Shown: piece after piece, positions 14,871 to 21,965 of the stretch
Layout of the letters: each line of letters starts with the position of its first letter
How positions within the stretch are numbered: the first letter of the stretch is position 1
Notes under the pieces: generated by a model
What the model saw: only the letters and a program-made list of their open reading frames with translations
Told to the model about the DNA's origin: nothing
Database searches by the model: none
Source of the DNA: Chloroflexota bacterium
GTDB taxonomy: Bacteria > Chloroflexota > Anaerolineae > Promineifilales > Promineifilaceae
Direction of reading: 5' to 3'
NCBI GenBank assembly: GCA_024277135.1
Contig: JAJRVV010000062.1
Span: 1-34,661, forward strand
Length of the DNA stretch: 34,661 nucleotides
Made by a program: the position numbers and the translations under genes

Positions 14871-17525
14871 ATGGCAGAAGTGTTGGATCGTGAACTGACC
14901 GAAAACGAAATTGTAGCAGATGTTAACCAGGATTACGCCTACAAATATGGCTTTGCCGACGCTGAAGATTATGTGTTTAAGGCGGAAAGAGGGCTGAACG
15001 AAGCGCTGATTCGCGCCATGTCGGTCATGAAAAAAGAGCCAGAATGGATGTTGGAGTACCGGCTGCAGGCGTACCAACATTTTCTGAAACGGCCGATGCC
15101 CAATTGGGGCGCCGATCTCAGCGGTATTGATTTTGATAACATTTACTACTACATCAAACCATCTGACCAGCAGGAAGATGATTGGGAAGACGTGCCCGGT
15201 TACATTAAAGACACCTTCAACAAGCTGGGTATCCCGGAAGCGGAGCAGAAGTTCCTTTCCGGCGTGGCCGCTCAGTACGAATCGGAAGTGGTGTACCACA
15301 ACATCAAGGAAGCGTTGGAGAAGCAGGGCGTTGTTTTCCTGGGAATGGACGATGGTCTGGCGCAGTACCCGGACTTGGTGAAGGAGTATTTCGGCACTTC
15401 GATCCCGTACAATGATAATAAGTTCGCGGCGTTGAACACGGCCGTCTGGTCGGGCGGCAGCTTCATCTATGTGCCCAAAGGGGTGAAGGTGGAGATGCCG
15501 CTGCAAGCGTATTTCCGCATCAACGCCAAGAATGCGGGCCAGTTCGAGCGCACCCTGATCATCATAGACGAGGATGCGTATGTTCATTATGTGGAAGGGT
15601 GTACCGCGCCGATTTATTCCAGTGATTCGCTGCATTCGGCCGTGGTGGAAATTTTCATCAAGAAGGGGGGGCGCTGCCGTTACACCACCATCCAAAATTG
15701 GTCGAACAACGTCTACAACCTGGTGACGAAGCGGGCGGTGGCTGAGGCCAACGCCACTATGGAATGGGTGGACGGTAATTTGGGCTGCCTGGCGGAAGGC
15801 TCTACTGTGACGACGCCTGAAGGGATTGAGCGGATTGAGGATTTGCGCGTGGGCGATCAGGTGCTTTCTTACGATGAACAGGCAGGTGAACTCTGTTTTC
15901 GCACTGTTAAGGCAAAGCGTTTTTCTGAGCATCAACCGGTTCACACCGTCGCTGTAGGCGAGCGCAAGCTGCAAGTGACGGCAAACCATCCTTTTTACTC
16001 TTATGCGTATGATCCGGATGCGCCGAAAAAACTGGGTCGTTATCGTTTGGCTTATGTGCGCGCCGATCATCTTTCGGAAGCGATTGTCCCTCGCGTCTCT
16101 TTGGATTACGGCCGTCCCCACCGCCTGGCCCTGCCAGCGCTGGAAACAACATTTAGATCGTCCAATCAGTACGCGGACGAATTGACCATGACCCGGACGC
16201 GGCCGTCCAAAATATCTGTAGACGAATACACAACCGACGATTTGATGTGGCTCTTTGGTTACTGGGTGGGCGATGGCAACATCGAGATTGAACCTGGCAA
16301 GAGCGAAGGCGTCATTCGTTGGGCCAAAGTGGGCTTTTCTACTCCTGTTCAGGATAGAGCGCGCGGCCGTCTCATGGAAACGATGACCGCATTGGTTGAC
16401 GTGGAGCCGGTAGAACGCGCCGACGGGCATCATCTGGCCTGGAACAGCAAAGAGTTGGCCGAATTTTTCCACGCCAACGGTTTTATGGGAAAAGCTAGAA
16501 CAAAACGCATTCCGCAATGGGTCTACTCCCTGCCGGAATCGCAGCGGCTGGCTTTTGTTGCCGGTTACATGGATGCAGACGGCACGGTGCGCGAGCGGTA
16601 TTTTAGCCTCAAATCCGTCAATCGGGAGTTGTTAGAGGATACAGCTTTTTTGTTGGTGACGTTGGGCATCACGCCCCGCCTGTATACGGAATTTTCGGCT
16701 CCGCGCCAGGTGGAGATAATGGGCGTGACCTGTGTGGCTCATGGATCGCACCGGCTGGAATTTTTTGTTGACGAGCGTTTTTACCCGTTTGTCAGCCGGG
16801 GTTTACGGGAGAAAGCGGAGGCGCGGCCGTCGTTGCAGAAGGAAAGGGGACGCGCTGTCGGCCGTTCCAATATCGTTCTCAGCGATTCCGTAGAAATGGC
16901 TCCGGTTACAGTTTCCCAGCCGACAAGCGAAAAAGTTCCCACCTGGGATATTGAGGTGGAGGGGACGGGCAACTTTGTCTCGCAAGGCTTTATCGTCCAC
17001 AACTCGAAGATAACGATGAAGTATCCGGCCGTTTACCTGATGGGCGAAGGGGCGCATGGCGAAGTGTTGTCCATCGCCTTTGCCGGACGCGGCCAACACC
17101 AGGACGCCGGCGGTAAAATCGTCCACGCCGCGCCCAACACCACCAGCCGCATCATCTCCAAATCCATCAGCAAGGATGGCGGCCGTTCCTCTTATCGCGG
17201 TCTGCTGAAAGTGCATGAAGGCGCGGAAAACTGCCGGTCAAATGTGGTGTGCGATGCGTTGCTCCTGGATGAAAAGAGCCGGTCTGACACATACCCTTAT
17301 ATTGAAATTGACGCCAAAAATGTGACGGTGGGACATGAAGCGTCGGTGAGCAAAGTGGGCGAGGAACAGCTTTTCTATCTGATGAGCCGGGGCGTTGATG
17401 AGGAAATGGCGAATACCCTGGTGGTGAATGGCTTTATTGAGCCGCTGGTGCGGGAACTGCCGATGGAATACGCCATCGAAATGAACCGGTTGATTCAGTT
17501 GCAGATGGAAGGCTCGATTGGGTAG
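14871..17525 (+). CDS. sufB: SufB Fe-S scaffold protein, interrupted by an intein
   Basis: An 884-aa precursor. Residues 1-305 and 712-884 together form a 478-aa SufB, the normal family length: EPEWMLEYRLQA near the N-terminus, YVHYVEGCTAP, WVDGNLG immediately before the insertion, SKITMKYPAV immediately after, and SDTYPYIEID and VGHEASVS near the C-terminus. Residues 306-711 are an intein (separate entry). The mature protein is the beta-helical scaffold that, with SufC and SufD, assembles clusters from SufS/SufU sulfur. There is no frameshift at either junction, so precursor and excised product are both expected. The ATG follows a GAGG site at 14861-14864. Splicing must occur for SufB to function because the insertion lies in the conserved core. 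Confidence 0.96.
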   Translation: MAEVLDRELTENEIVADVNQDYAYKYGFADAEDYVFKAERGLNEALIRAMSVMKKEPEWMLEYRLQAYQHFLKRPMPNWGADLSGIDFDNIYYYIKPSDQQEDDWEDVPGYIKDTFNKLGIPEAEQKFLSGVAAQYESEVVYHNIKEALEKQGVVFLGMDDGLAQYPDLVKEYFGTSIPYNDNKFAALNTAVWSGGSFIYVPKGVKVEMPLQAYFRINAKNAGQFERTLIIIDEDAYVHYVEGCTAPIYSSDSLHSAVVEIFIKKGGRCRYTTIQNWSNNVYNLVTKRAVAEANATMEWVDGNLGCLAEGSTVTTPEGIERIEDLRVGDQVLSYDEQAGELCFRTVKAKRFSEHQPVHTVAVGERKLQVTANHPFYSYAYDPDAPKKLGRYRLAYVRADHLSEAIVPRVSLDYGRPHRLALPALETTFRSSNQYADELTMTRTRPSKISVDEYTTDDLMWLFGYWVGDGNIEIEPGKSEGVIRWAKVGFSTPVQDRARGRLMETMTALVDVEPVERADGHHLAWNSKELAEFFHANGFMGKARTKRIPQWVYSLPESQRLAFVAGYMDADGTVRERYFSLKSVNRELLEDTAFLLVTLGITPRLYTEFSAPRQVEIMGVTCVAHGSHRLEFFVDERFYPFVSRGLREKAEARPSLQKERGRAVGRSNIVLSDSVEMAPVTVSQPTSEKVPTWDIEVEGTGNFVSQGFIVHNSKITMKYPAVYLMGEGAHGEVLSIAFAGRGQHQDAGGKIVHAAPNTTSRIISKSISKDGGRSSYRGLLKVHEGAENCRSNVVCDALLLDEKSRSDTYPYIEIDAKNVTVGHEASVSKVGEEQLFYLMSRGVDEEMANTLVVNGFIEPLVRELPMEYAIEMNRLIQLQMEGSIG
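15786..17003 (+). other. Intein with LAGLIDADG homing endonuclease in sufB
   Basis: A 406-aa in-frame insert. Splicing residues are all present: Cys1 (CLAEGSTV), T65-x-x-H68 (TANHPFY) as block B, WDIEVEG and NFVSQGFIVHN as blocks F and G, His405-Asn406 at the C-terminus and Ser as +1 residue. The central DOD endonuclease has both LAGLIDADG-type helices: LFGYWVGDG (156-164) and FVAGYMDADG (257-266), each keeping the acidic residue, so nuclease activity is plausible. Joining NLG to SKIT restores an uninterrupted SufB motif. SufB is a known host of inteins in several phyla. It contains one exact ACGGCCGT and four CGGCCGT variants, so its base usage resembles the host. Confidence 0.96.
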
Positions 17526-17526
17526 T

Positions 17527-17568
17527 CAATTGTTAATTGTTAATTGTTAGTTGTTAATTGTTAATTTG
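17527..17568. repeat. Heptamer array (TAATTGT) between sufB and sufD
   Basis: Six 7-bp units in phase: CAATTGT, TAATTGT twice, TAGTTGT, TAATTGT, TAATTTG. It begins one base after the sufB stop and ends two bases before the sufD ATG, filling the whole gap and leaving no recognisable ribosome site. Confidence 0.9.
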
Positions 17569-17570
17569 AT

Positions 17571-18863
17571 ATGACAGCGTTTACGGAAGAAGCAGTAAGG
17601 AAATTATCGACCGCTCTGGATGAACCGGAGTGGATGTTGGCGTTTCGGTTGCAGGCGTTTGCCCAGTTTGAGCAGACGCCGATGCCGACGACGCAGGATG
17701 AGCCGTGGCGGCGGACGAATTTGCGCCGCTTCAAATTAGATAAAGTGGGGCCGTCGCTGAATGGAGATGGCGCTGGAGTGGTCGTCCCCGATTACCTGGG
17801 TGAGCAGCTTACCGAAGATAAAGCGGGCGGCGTCTTGGTGGAAGTGGATGGCGCGGTGACGCATTGTGAGCTGAGTGACGAGTTGAAGGCTCAAGGCGTG
17901 ATTTTCTGTGACATGCACACGGCCGTGCGCCAACACGCCGATCTGGTGAAAAAGCATTTCATGACGGAAGCGGTACCGGTGACGGACGGCAAATTCGCCG
18001 CGCTGCACGCCGCTTTCTGGCGCGGCGGCGTTTTCCTCTACGTGCCGCGTAACGTGAAGGCAGCGGCTCCTTTGCACACCGCGCTTTGGTCAGCGTCGGG
18101 ACAGACGTTTTCGCACACGCTGGTACTGTTGGAGCCGGGGGCGGAGGCGGCGCTGATTGATGAGTACGCCTCTGAAACCGGCCAGGATATGGCCATGCAC
18201 AATGGCGTGGTGGAACTGCTGGTACGGGATAACGCCAGCTTGATTTACGCCGGGTTGCAGGATTTTGGCGCCAATGTGTGGCAGTTTACGCATGAACGAG
18301 GCCGGGTGGGACGGGATGGCCGTCTCGATTGGGTCACGTCGGTGATGGGCACGCGGTTGACCAAATCCTTCCAAACGGTGGAATTGGATGATCGCGGCGC
18401 CTGGGCGCGCATGTCCGGCATTTTCTTCGCCAACGGCCGCCAGCACCTTGACCTGGACACCCAACAAAACCATAACGCCGCCGACACCGTCAGCGACCTG
18501 CTCTACAAGGGCGCGTTGAAAGACAAATCCCGCTCCGTCTGGCAGGGCATGATCAAAGCGCTGCCCGATTCGCAGCGCATTGACGGCTTCCAGGCCAATC
18601 GCAACCTGATGCTGGATGACTCGGCCCGCGCCGACTCCATCCCCGGCCTGGAGATTGAGGCGGATGATGTGCGCTGCACCCATGCCTCTACTATCGGCCA
18701 AATGGATCGGGAAGAGGTATTTTATTTGATGAGCCGGGGGATTCCAGAGCAGACGGCCGTACGCATGGTGGTGCAAGGGTTTTTTGACCCGATCATGCAG
18801 CGGATTCCATTTGCCGGGGTTCGCGATCGGATTTTTGAGCGCATTTTGCAGAAAATCGGTTAA
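17571..18863 (+). CDS. sufD: SufD Fe-S scaffold subunit
   Basis: A 430-aa SufB-like partner. EPEWMLAFRLQAF near the N-terminus and WRRTNLRRFKLD are typical of SufD; the C-terminal half shows RADSIPGLEIEADDVRC, THASTIGQMD and FYLMSRGIPE, the conserved beta-helix and C-terminal motifs including the His equivalent used at the SufB-SufD interface. It forms the SufBC2D complex in the cytoplasm. The ATG directly follows a heptamer array with no Shine-Dalgarno, so initiation may rely on coupling to sufB or a leaderless-like mode. The stop is about 100 bp before sufS. Confidence 0.95.
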   Translation: MTAFTEEAVRKLSTALDEPEWMLAFRLQAFAQFEQTPMPTTQDEPWRRTNLRRFKLDKVGPSLNGDGAGVVVPDYLGEQLTEDKAGGVLVEVDGAVTHCELSDELKAQGVIFCDMHTAVRQHADLVKKHFMTEAVPVTDGKFAALHAAFWRGGVFLYVPRNVKAAAPLHTALWSASGQTFSHTLVLLEPGAEAALIDEYASETGQDMAMHNGVVELLVRDNASLIYAGLQDFGANVWQFTHERGRVGRDGRLDWVTSVMGTRLTKSFQTVELDDRGAWARMSGIFFANGRQHLDLDTQQNHNAADTVSDLLYKGALKDKSRSVWQGMIKALPDSQRIDGFQANRNLMLDDSARADSIPGLEIEADDVRCTHASTIGQMDREEVFYLMSRGIPEQTAVRMVVQGFFDPIMQRIPFAGVRDRIFERILQKIG

Positions 18864-18910
18864 AATAACGGCGCGCTTGAGAGTGTCACGCTCTTTCTCA
18901 TTGAAAAATT

Positions 18911-18945
18911 AAACGTGAAACGTGATTCGTTCGCGTTTCACGTTT
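18911..18945. repeat. Heptamer hairpin (AAACGTG / CACGTTT) between sufD and sufS
   Basis: Two AAACGTG units, an 11-base centre, then the inverse CGTTTCACGTTT. The arms 18912-18922 and 18934-18944 pair perfectly over 11 bp. A T-rich stretch (TTCCATTTTT) follows, so it could act as an attenuator or processing hairpin within the operon, but its repeat structure places it with the mirrored heptamer arrays. Confidence 0.75.
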
Positions 18946-18964
18946 TCCATTTTTGGGGATTACT

Positions 18965-20194
18965 ATGTTAGACGTAGCTAAAATTAGAGCCGAATTTCCC
19001 ATTCTGGCCGATGAAGCGTACCCCGGCGTGCCTCTGATTTATTTGGACAGCGCCGCCAGCTCGCAAAAGCCGACGGCCGTCATTGAGGCCATGAACCAGT
19101 ATTACCGGCATACCCACGCCAACGTCCATCGTGGTATCCATAAGCTGAGTGAGGAAGCCACCAATGCGTATGAAGGAGCGCGAGAGCGGATCGGCCGTTT
19201 CATCAACGCCGAAAGTTCCAAGCAGGTGATTTATGTCCGCAACGCCACCGAAGCCTTCAACTTGGTGGCCTACAGTTGGGGCCGGGCTAACCTCCAGGCC
19301 GGGGATGAGATACTGCTCACCGAAATGGAACATCACGCCAACATCGTCCCCTGGCAGATGATCGCCAAAGAAATGGGGGCGGTGATTCGTTATGTGCCCT
19401 TTAACATCGAGGATGGCGCCCTGGATTTGTCCAACCTGGACGATTTGCTCACCAAAAAAACGAAAATCTTCTCTTTCACCGCCATGTCCAACGTGTTCGG
19501 CACCATCACCCCGGCCAAAGAACTGGTGGCCAAAGCGCATGCGGCAGGCGCGGTGGCTATGGTTGACGCCGCCCAAAGCGTGCCCCACATGCCGGTGGAC
19601 GTGCAGGAGTTGGATTGCGATTTTCTCGCTTTTTCCGGTCATAAAATGTGCGGGCCAACCGGCATTGGCATTTTATACGGCAAGCGGAAATTGTTGGCAG
19701 CGATGCCCCCCTTCATGGGCGGCGGCGACATGATCCGGCGGGTGCGGTTGGAAGGCTCCACCTGGAACGATTTGCCCTGGAAGTTTGAAGCGGGCACGCC
19801 CTCCATTGCCGAAGGGATTGGGCTGGGGGCGGCGGTGGATTACCTCAGCGCCATCGGCATGGAGCATATTCACGCCTACGAGCAGTTCATCACCAATTAC
19901 GCGCTGGAAGCGTTGAGCGAGGTGCCGGGTTTGAAGCTGTATGGCCCGCCGGCGGCGCAGAAGGGTGGGGTAGCTACCTTTACGCTGGGCAAAATCCATC
20001 CGCATGATATTGCGGAACTGCTGGATAAGGATGGGATTGCGATTCGGGCCGGCCATCATTGCGCCATGCCGCTGCATCACAAATGCGGCTTGTCGGCGAC
20101 GGCTCGCGCCAGTTTTTACCTATATTCGACGACGGATGAGGTGGATAAATTGGTGGAGAGCCTGCATCGCGCGCGCAAGGTGTTTCGATTATAA
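18965..20194 (+). CDS. sufS: SufS cysteine desulfurase (class II)
   Basis: A 409-aa PLP enzyme that takes sulfur from cysteine as an enzyme persulfide. K227 in SGHKMCGPTG is the Schiff-base lysine; ATEAFNLVA (94-102), MEHHANIVPW and VDAAQSVPH are cofactor-site motifs; catalytic Cys366 lies in RAGHHCAMPL, the SufS-type short loop. The ATG at 18965 has GGGG six bases upstream; a TTG 12 bases earlier is less likely. It lies between sufD and sufU, the natural partner accepting the persulfide. Confidence 0.97.
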   Translation: MLDVAKIRAEFPILADEAYPGVPLIYLDSAASSQKPTAVIEAMNQYYRHTHANVHRGIHKLSEEATNAYEGARERIGRFINAESSKQVIYVRNATEAFNLVAYSWGRANLQAGDEILLTEMEHHANIVPWQMIAKEMGAVIRYVPFNIEDGALDLSNLDDLLTKKTKIFSFTAMSNVFGTITPAKELVAKAHAAGAVAMVDAAQSVPHMPVDVQELDCDFLAFSGHKMCGPTGIGILYGKRKLLAAMPPFMGGGDMIRRVRLEGSTWNDLPWKFEAGTPSIAEGIGLGAAVDYLSAIGMEHIHAYEQFITNYALEALSEVPGLKLYGPPAAQKGGVATFTLGKIHPHDIAELLDKDGIAIRAGHHCAMPLHHKCGLSATARASFYLYSTTDEVDKLVESLHRARKVFRL

Positions 20195-20230
20195 TTTGTG
20201 GCGAGCGGCGGGCAGCGCGTGTAACCTGTC

Positions 20231-20251
20231 ACTTCAAATTTGCAACTTGAG
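20231..20251. repeat. Three-unit heptamer remnant before sufU
   Basis: ACTTCAA, ATTTGCA and ACTTGAG in 7-bp phase, in the 66-bp gap between sufS and sufU. The last unit contains the GAGG used as the sufU ribosome site. Confidence 0.45.
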
Positions 20252-20260
20252 GTTGTTTTG

Positions 20261-20653
20261 ATGGAAGATAGCTATTACCGCGAACTAATTATTGATTTGT
20301 ATGAAAGTCCGCTGCATTATGGCGAGTTGGATCCGGCGGATTTTTCTTATGAAGAGGATAATCCGCTGTGCGGCGATGTGATTCGCATTGATGTGCGCCT
20401 GGATGAGGAAAACCGGGTAGCTGAGGCGGCCTGGAGCGGGGATGGCTGTGCCATCAGCCAGGCGTCAGCTTCTTTGTTGACGGATGAAATCATCGGCAAG
20501 ACGCTGGATGAGGTGAAGGCATTTCCCAAAGAAAAGGTTTTGGAGATGATCGGCATTCCGCTGAGTATGGCGCGGGTCAAGTGTGCCCTGTTGTCGCTGA
20601 AGGTGTTGAAGGCGGGGGCGTATGGCTTGCCGGGTCGGGATTCGCTGCATTAG
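20261..20653 (+). CDS. sufU: SufU sulfur-transfer protein (zinc-type, IscU-like)
   Basis: A 130-aa SufU. Zinc and sulfur-transfer ligands are in place: C37 and D39 (NPLCGD), C63 (GDGCAIS) and C108 (VKCALL). It takes persulfide from SufS and passes it to the SufBCD scaffold, as in Gram-positive systems. ATG at 20261 has GAGG 9 bases upstream. It follows sufS by 66 bp and precedes the Rieske gene. Confidence 0.95.
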   Translation: MEDSYYRELIIDLYESPLHYGELDPADFSYEEDNPLCGDVIRIDVRLDEENRVAEAAWSGDGCAISQASASLLTDEIIGKTLDEVKAFPKEKVLEMIGIPLSMARVKCALLSLKVLKAGAYGLPGRDSLH

Positions 20654-20660
20654 TGGGCGG

Positions 20661-20695
20661 TGTTCAGTAATCAATGTTCAGTAATCAGTTTTCAG
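20661..20695. repeat. Heptamer array (TGTTCAG/TAATCAG) between sufU and Rieske gene
   Basis: Five phased units: TGTTCAG, TAATCAA, TGTTCAG, TAATCAG, TTTTCAG. Same motif family as the arrays at 126-188, 24509-24585 and 33355-33443. It lies in the 51-bp gap before the Rieske ATG. Confidence 0.85.
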
Positions 20696-20704
20696 CGAGT
20701 TGTT

Positions 20705-21019
20705 ATGGGTGAGTTTGTGAAGGTGGCCAGGGTGGAGGATGTGTCGGAGAACGGCCGTCTCTGGCACGAGTTTGACGAAGAAACGGTCGTCATTTTTCGG
20801 GTGAACGGCCAGTTTTTCTGCATCGCCGATTTGTGTACTCATGATGATGGCCCGCTGGAAGATGGTCAGTTAACGGGGTATGAGGTGGCGTGTCCGCGTC
20901 ACGGCGCCCGGTTTGACATTCGTACTGGGGAGGCGCTCTGTTTGCCGGCGGTAACGGCCGTGCCCCGCTACCGGGTCAAAGTTGAAGATGGCGCTATCTG
21001 GGTGGAGCCGCCGGAATAG
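20705..21019 (+). CDS. Rieske-type [2Fe-2S] ferredoxin of the suf operon
   Basis: A 104-aa soluble Rieske protein. The two cluster motifs are CTHDDG (C-x-H) and CPRHGARFD (C-x2-H), ending with RYRVKVEDGAIWV, as in ferredoxin components of dioxygenases and in stand-alone Rieske proteins. There are no membrane segments. Its place as last gene of the suf operon suggests electron supply for cluster assembly, or a client made locally; which one is unknown. The ATG lies just after a heptamer array. A strong terminator follows the stop. Confidence 0.92.
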   Translation: MGEFVKVARVEDVSENGRLWHEFDEETVVIFRVNGQFFCIADLCTHDDGPLEDGQLTGYEVACPRHGARFDIRTGEALCLPAVTAVPRYRVKVEDGAIWVEPPE

Positions 21020-21023
21020 TTAA

Positions 21024-21053
21024 GAGCAATTTCCCCAATTGCTCCTATTTTTT
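21024..21053 (+). terminator. Rho-independent terminator of the suf operon
   Basis: Perfect 8-bp stem GAGCAATT (21024-21031) and AATTGCTC (21037-21044) with a 5-base loop TCCCC, followed by CTATTTTTT. It lies 4 bases after the Rieske stop codon. Confidence 0.88.
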
Positions 21054-21221
21054 CGTTCCCACCGCAAAACTCAAGTAATAAGAACTTAGCGCGGCCTCCT
21101 GCCGCAACCAAATAAAAGGCGGTCCCTCCTTGTGGCATAATGAAGGCTGAAGTAACGTTGTAAAAACGCCTATAATTGGAGCTGTAGGCTCGACACCAAC
21201 CATTACACCACAGGACGGGCC
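21054..21221. other. Intergenic region before the decayed element
   Basis: About 170 bp with no ORF, repeat array or recognisable RNA. It separates the end of the suf operon from the pseudogene and probably includes the pseudogene's original 5' leader (CAGGACGGGCC just before its ATG). Confidence 0.35.
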
Positions 21222-21832
21222 ATGAATACATTTATTAGTATACACCAAGATAAGATTGGGGGAACGCTGGCTGCATTTGACCGCATGATTTTCAAAGGGC
21301 ATTTGACCAGCTTCTTTCCCCAAGGCGCCTTTGCCCGTTATCTGTACCGACAGGGCATACTCTTGAAGGAATTCAAATCATACGCGACTCAAACCAGCGA
21401 GCAATTGAAAACTCACGCCAAACAGATAGCAGAGAAGGCGGGTCGTCCATTCATTTACTTGCAAAAAGCGACCACGAATTGACTGTAGCCGCGGTTTCTT
21501 ACCGCGATTACGCTTACGCGGTAAGAAACCGCGGCTACAATACCCAAAAACATTATCTGAATGTCTATACTATTGGGTCATTGACCAGTGCGAATATGCG
21601 ACAGACGTGATGTTCAAGAATCGAGAGAGCTTACAAGCGTTGGTGGGAAGCGATGAATAAAGGTGTGTCTAACCTCTGGCGATATGCGCAAGTTGCCGCA
21701 CAAGCCAACCGACGGTATTTGGAAGCGTTAGCCCATGTCCAACCGAACGGCGAAGCTGTTATCGAACTAGGCAGCTTGTGCCAGCCTGTCAAAAAAGGGG
21801 ACAAACGGGTGGCGCGATTCAATATCGAGTAA
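21222..21832 (+). pseudogene. Decayed multicopy-type gene (three fragments in three frames)
   Basis: Three pieces resemble one longer protein of about 450-500 aa that I recall as an unnamed, often multicopy bacterial family. Fragment 1 (21222-21482) gives the N-terminus: FDRMIFKGHL, LLKEFKSYA, KAGRPFIYLQ. Fragment 2 (about 21553-21660, another frame) gives YYWVIDQCEYATDVMF. Fragment 3 (about 21641-21832, third frame) gives the C-terminal NKGVSNLWRYAQVAAQANRRYLEALA and LCQPVKKGDKRV before TAA. Most of the middle is missing, and a 23-bp-arm hairpin sits between fragments 1 and 2. Pieces in the same order but different frames indicate deletion and frameshift rather than separate genes. The possible mobile nature of the family is inference. 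Confidence 0.6.
21484..21539. repeat. Perfect 23-bp inverted repeat (hairpin element)
   Basis: Arms 21484-21506 and 21517-21539 are perfect reverse complements beginning TGTAGCCGCGGTTTC, with a 10-base loop ATTACGCTTA. It lies within the decayed gene, right after its first fragment's stop, and looks like a small palindromic insertion (MITE- or REP-like). No T-tract follows, so it is not a normal terminator. Confidence 0.85.
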
Positions 21833-21965
21833 GCGCACGAGGATAGCGAGTCATGTCAGCGGCTTTATACTATCGTCAAGCCGGTCTTCCAACTTGCGTT
21901 TACCACCCTGCATAATTTGCGCGGTTGACGTAAATGTTGTAGAGGAATTCTATAAAGTTGAGGCG

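Noticed and set aside
14757..16517. Long minus-strand open frame (586 codons) opposite sufC/sufB and the intein
   Set aside because: Antisense shadow of a conserved gene; no recognisable motifs and no ribosome site.
18912..18955. Rho-independent terminator between sufD and sufS
   Set aside because: The stem is strong, but the tail is TTCCATTTTTGG rather than a tight T-run, sufS follows at once, and the stem is made of heptamer units; kept as a repeat.
21484..21539. Terminator for the suf operon at the 23-bp palindrome
   Set aside because: No T-tract follows, and a proper terminator already lies at 21024-21053.
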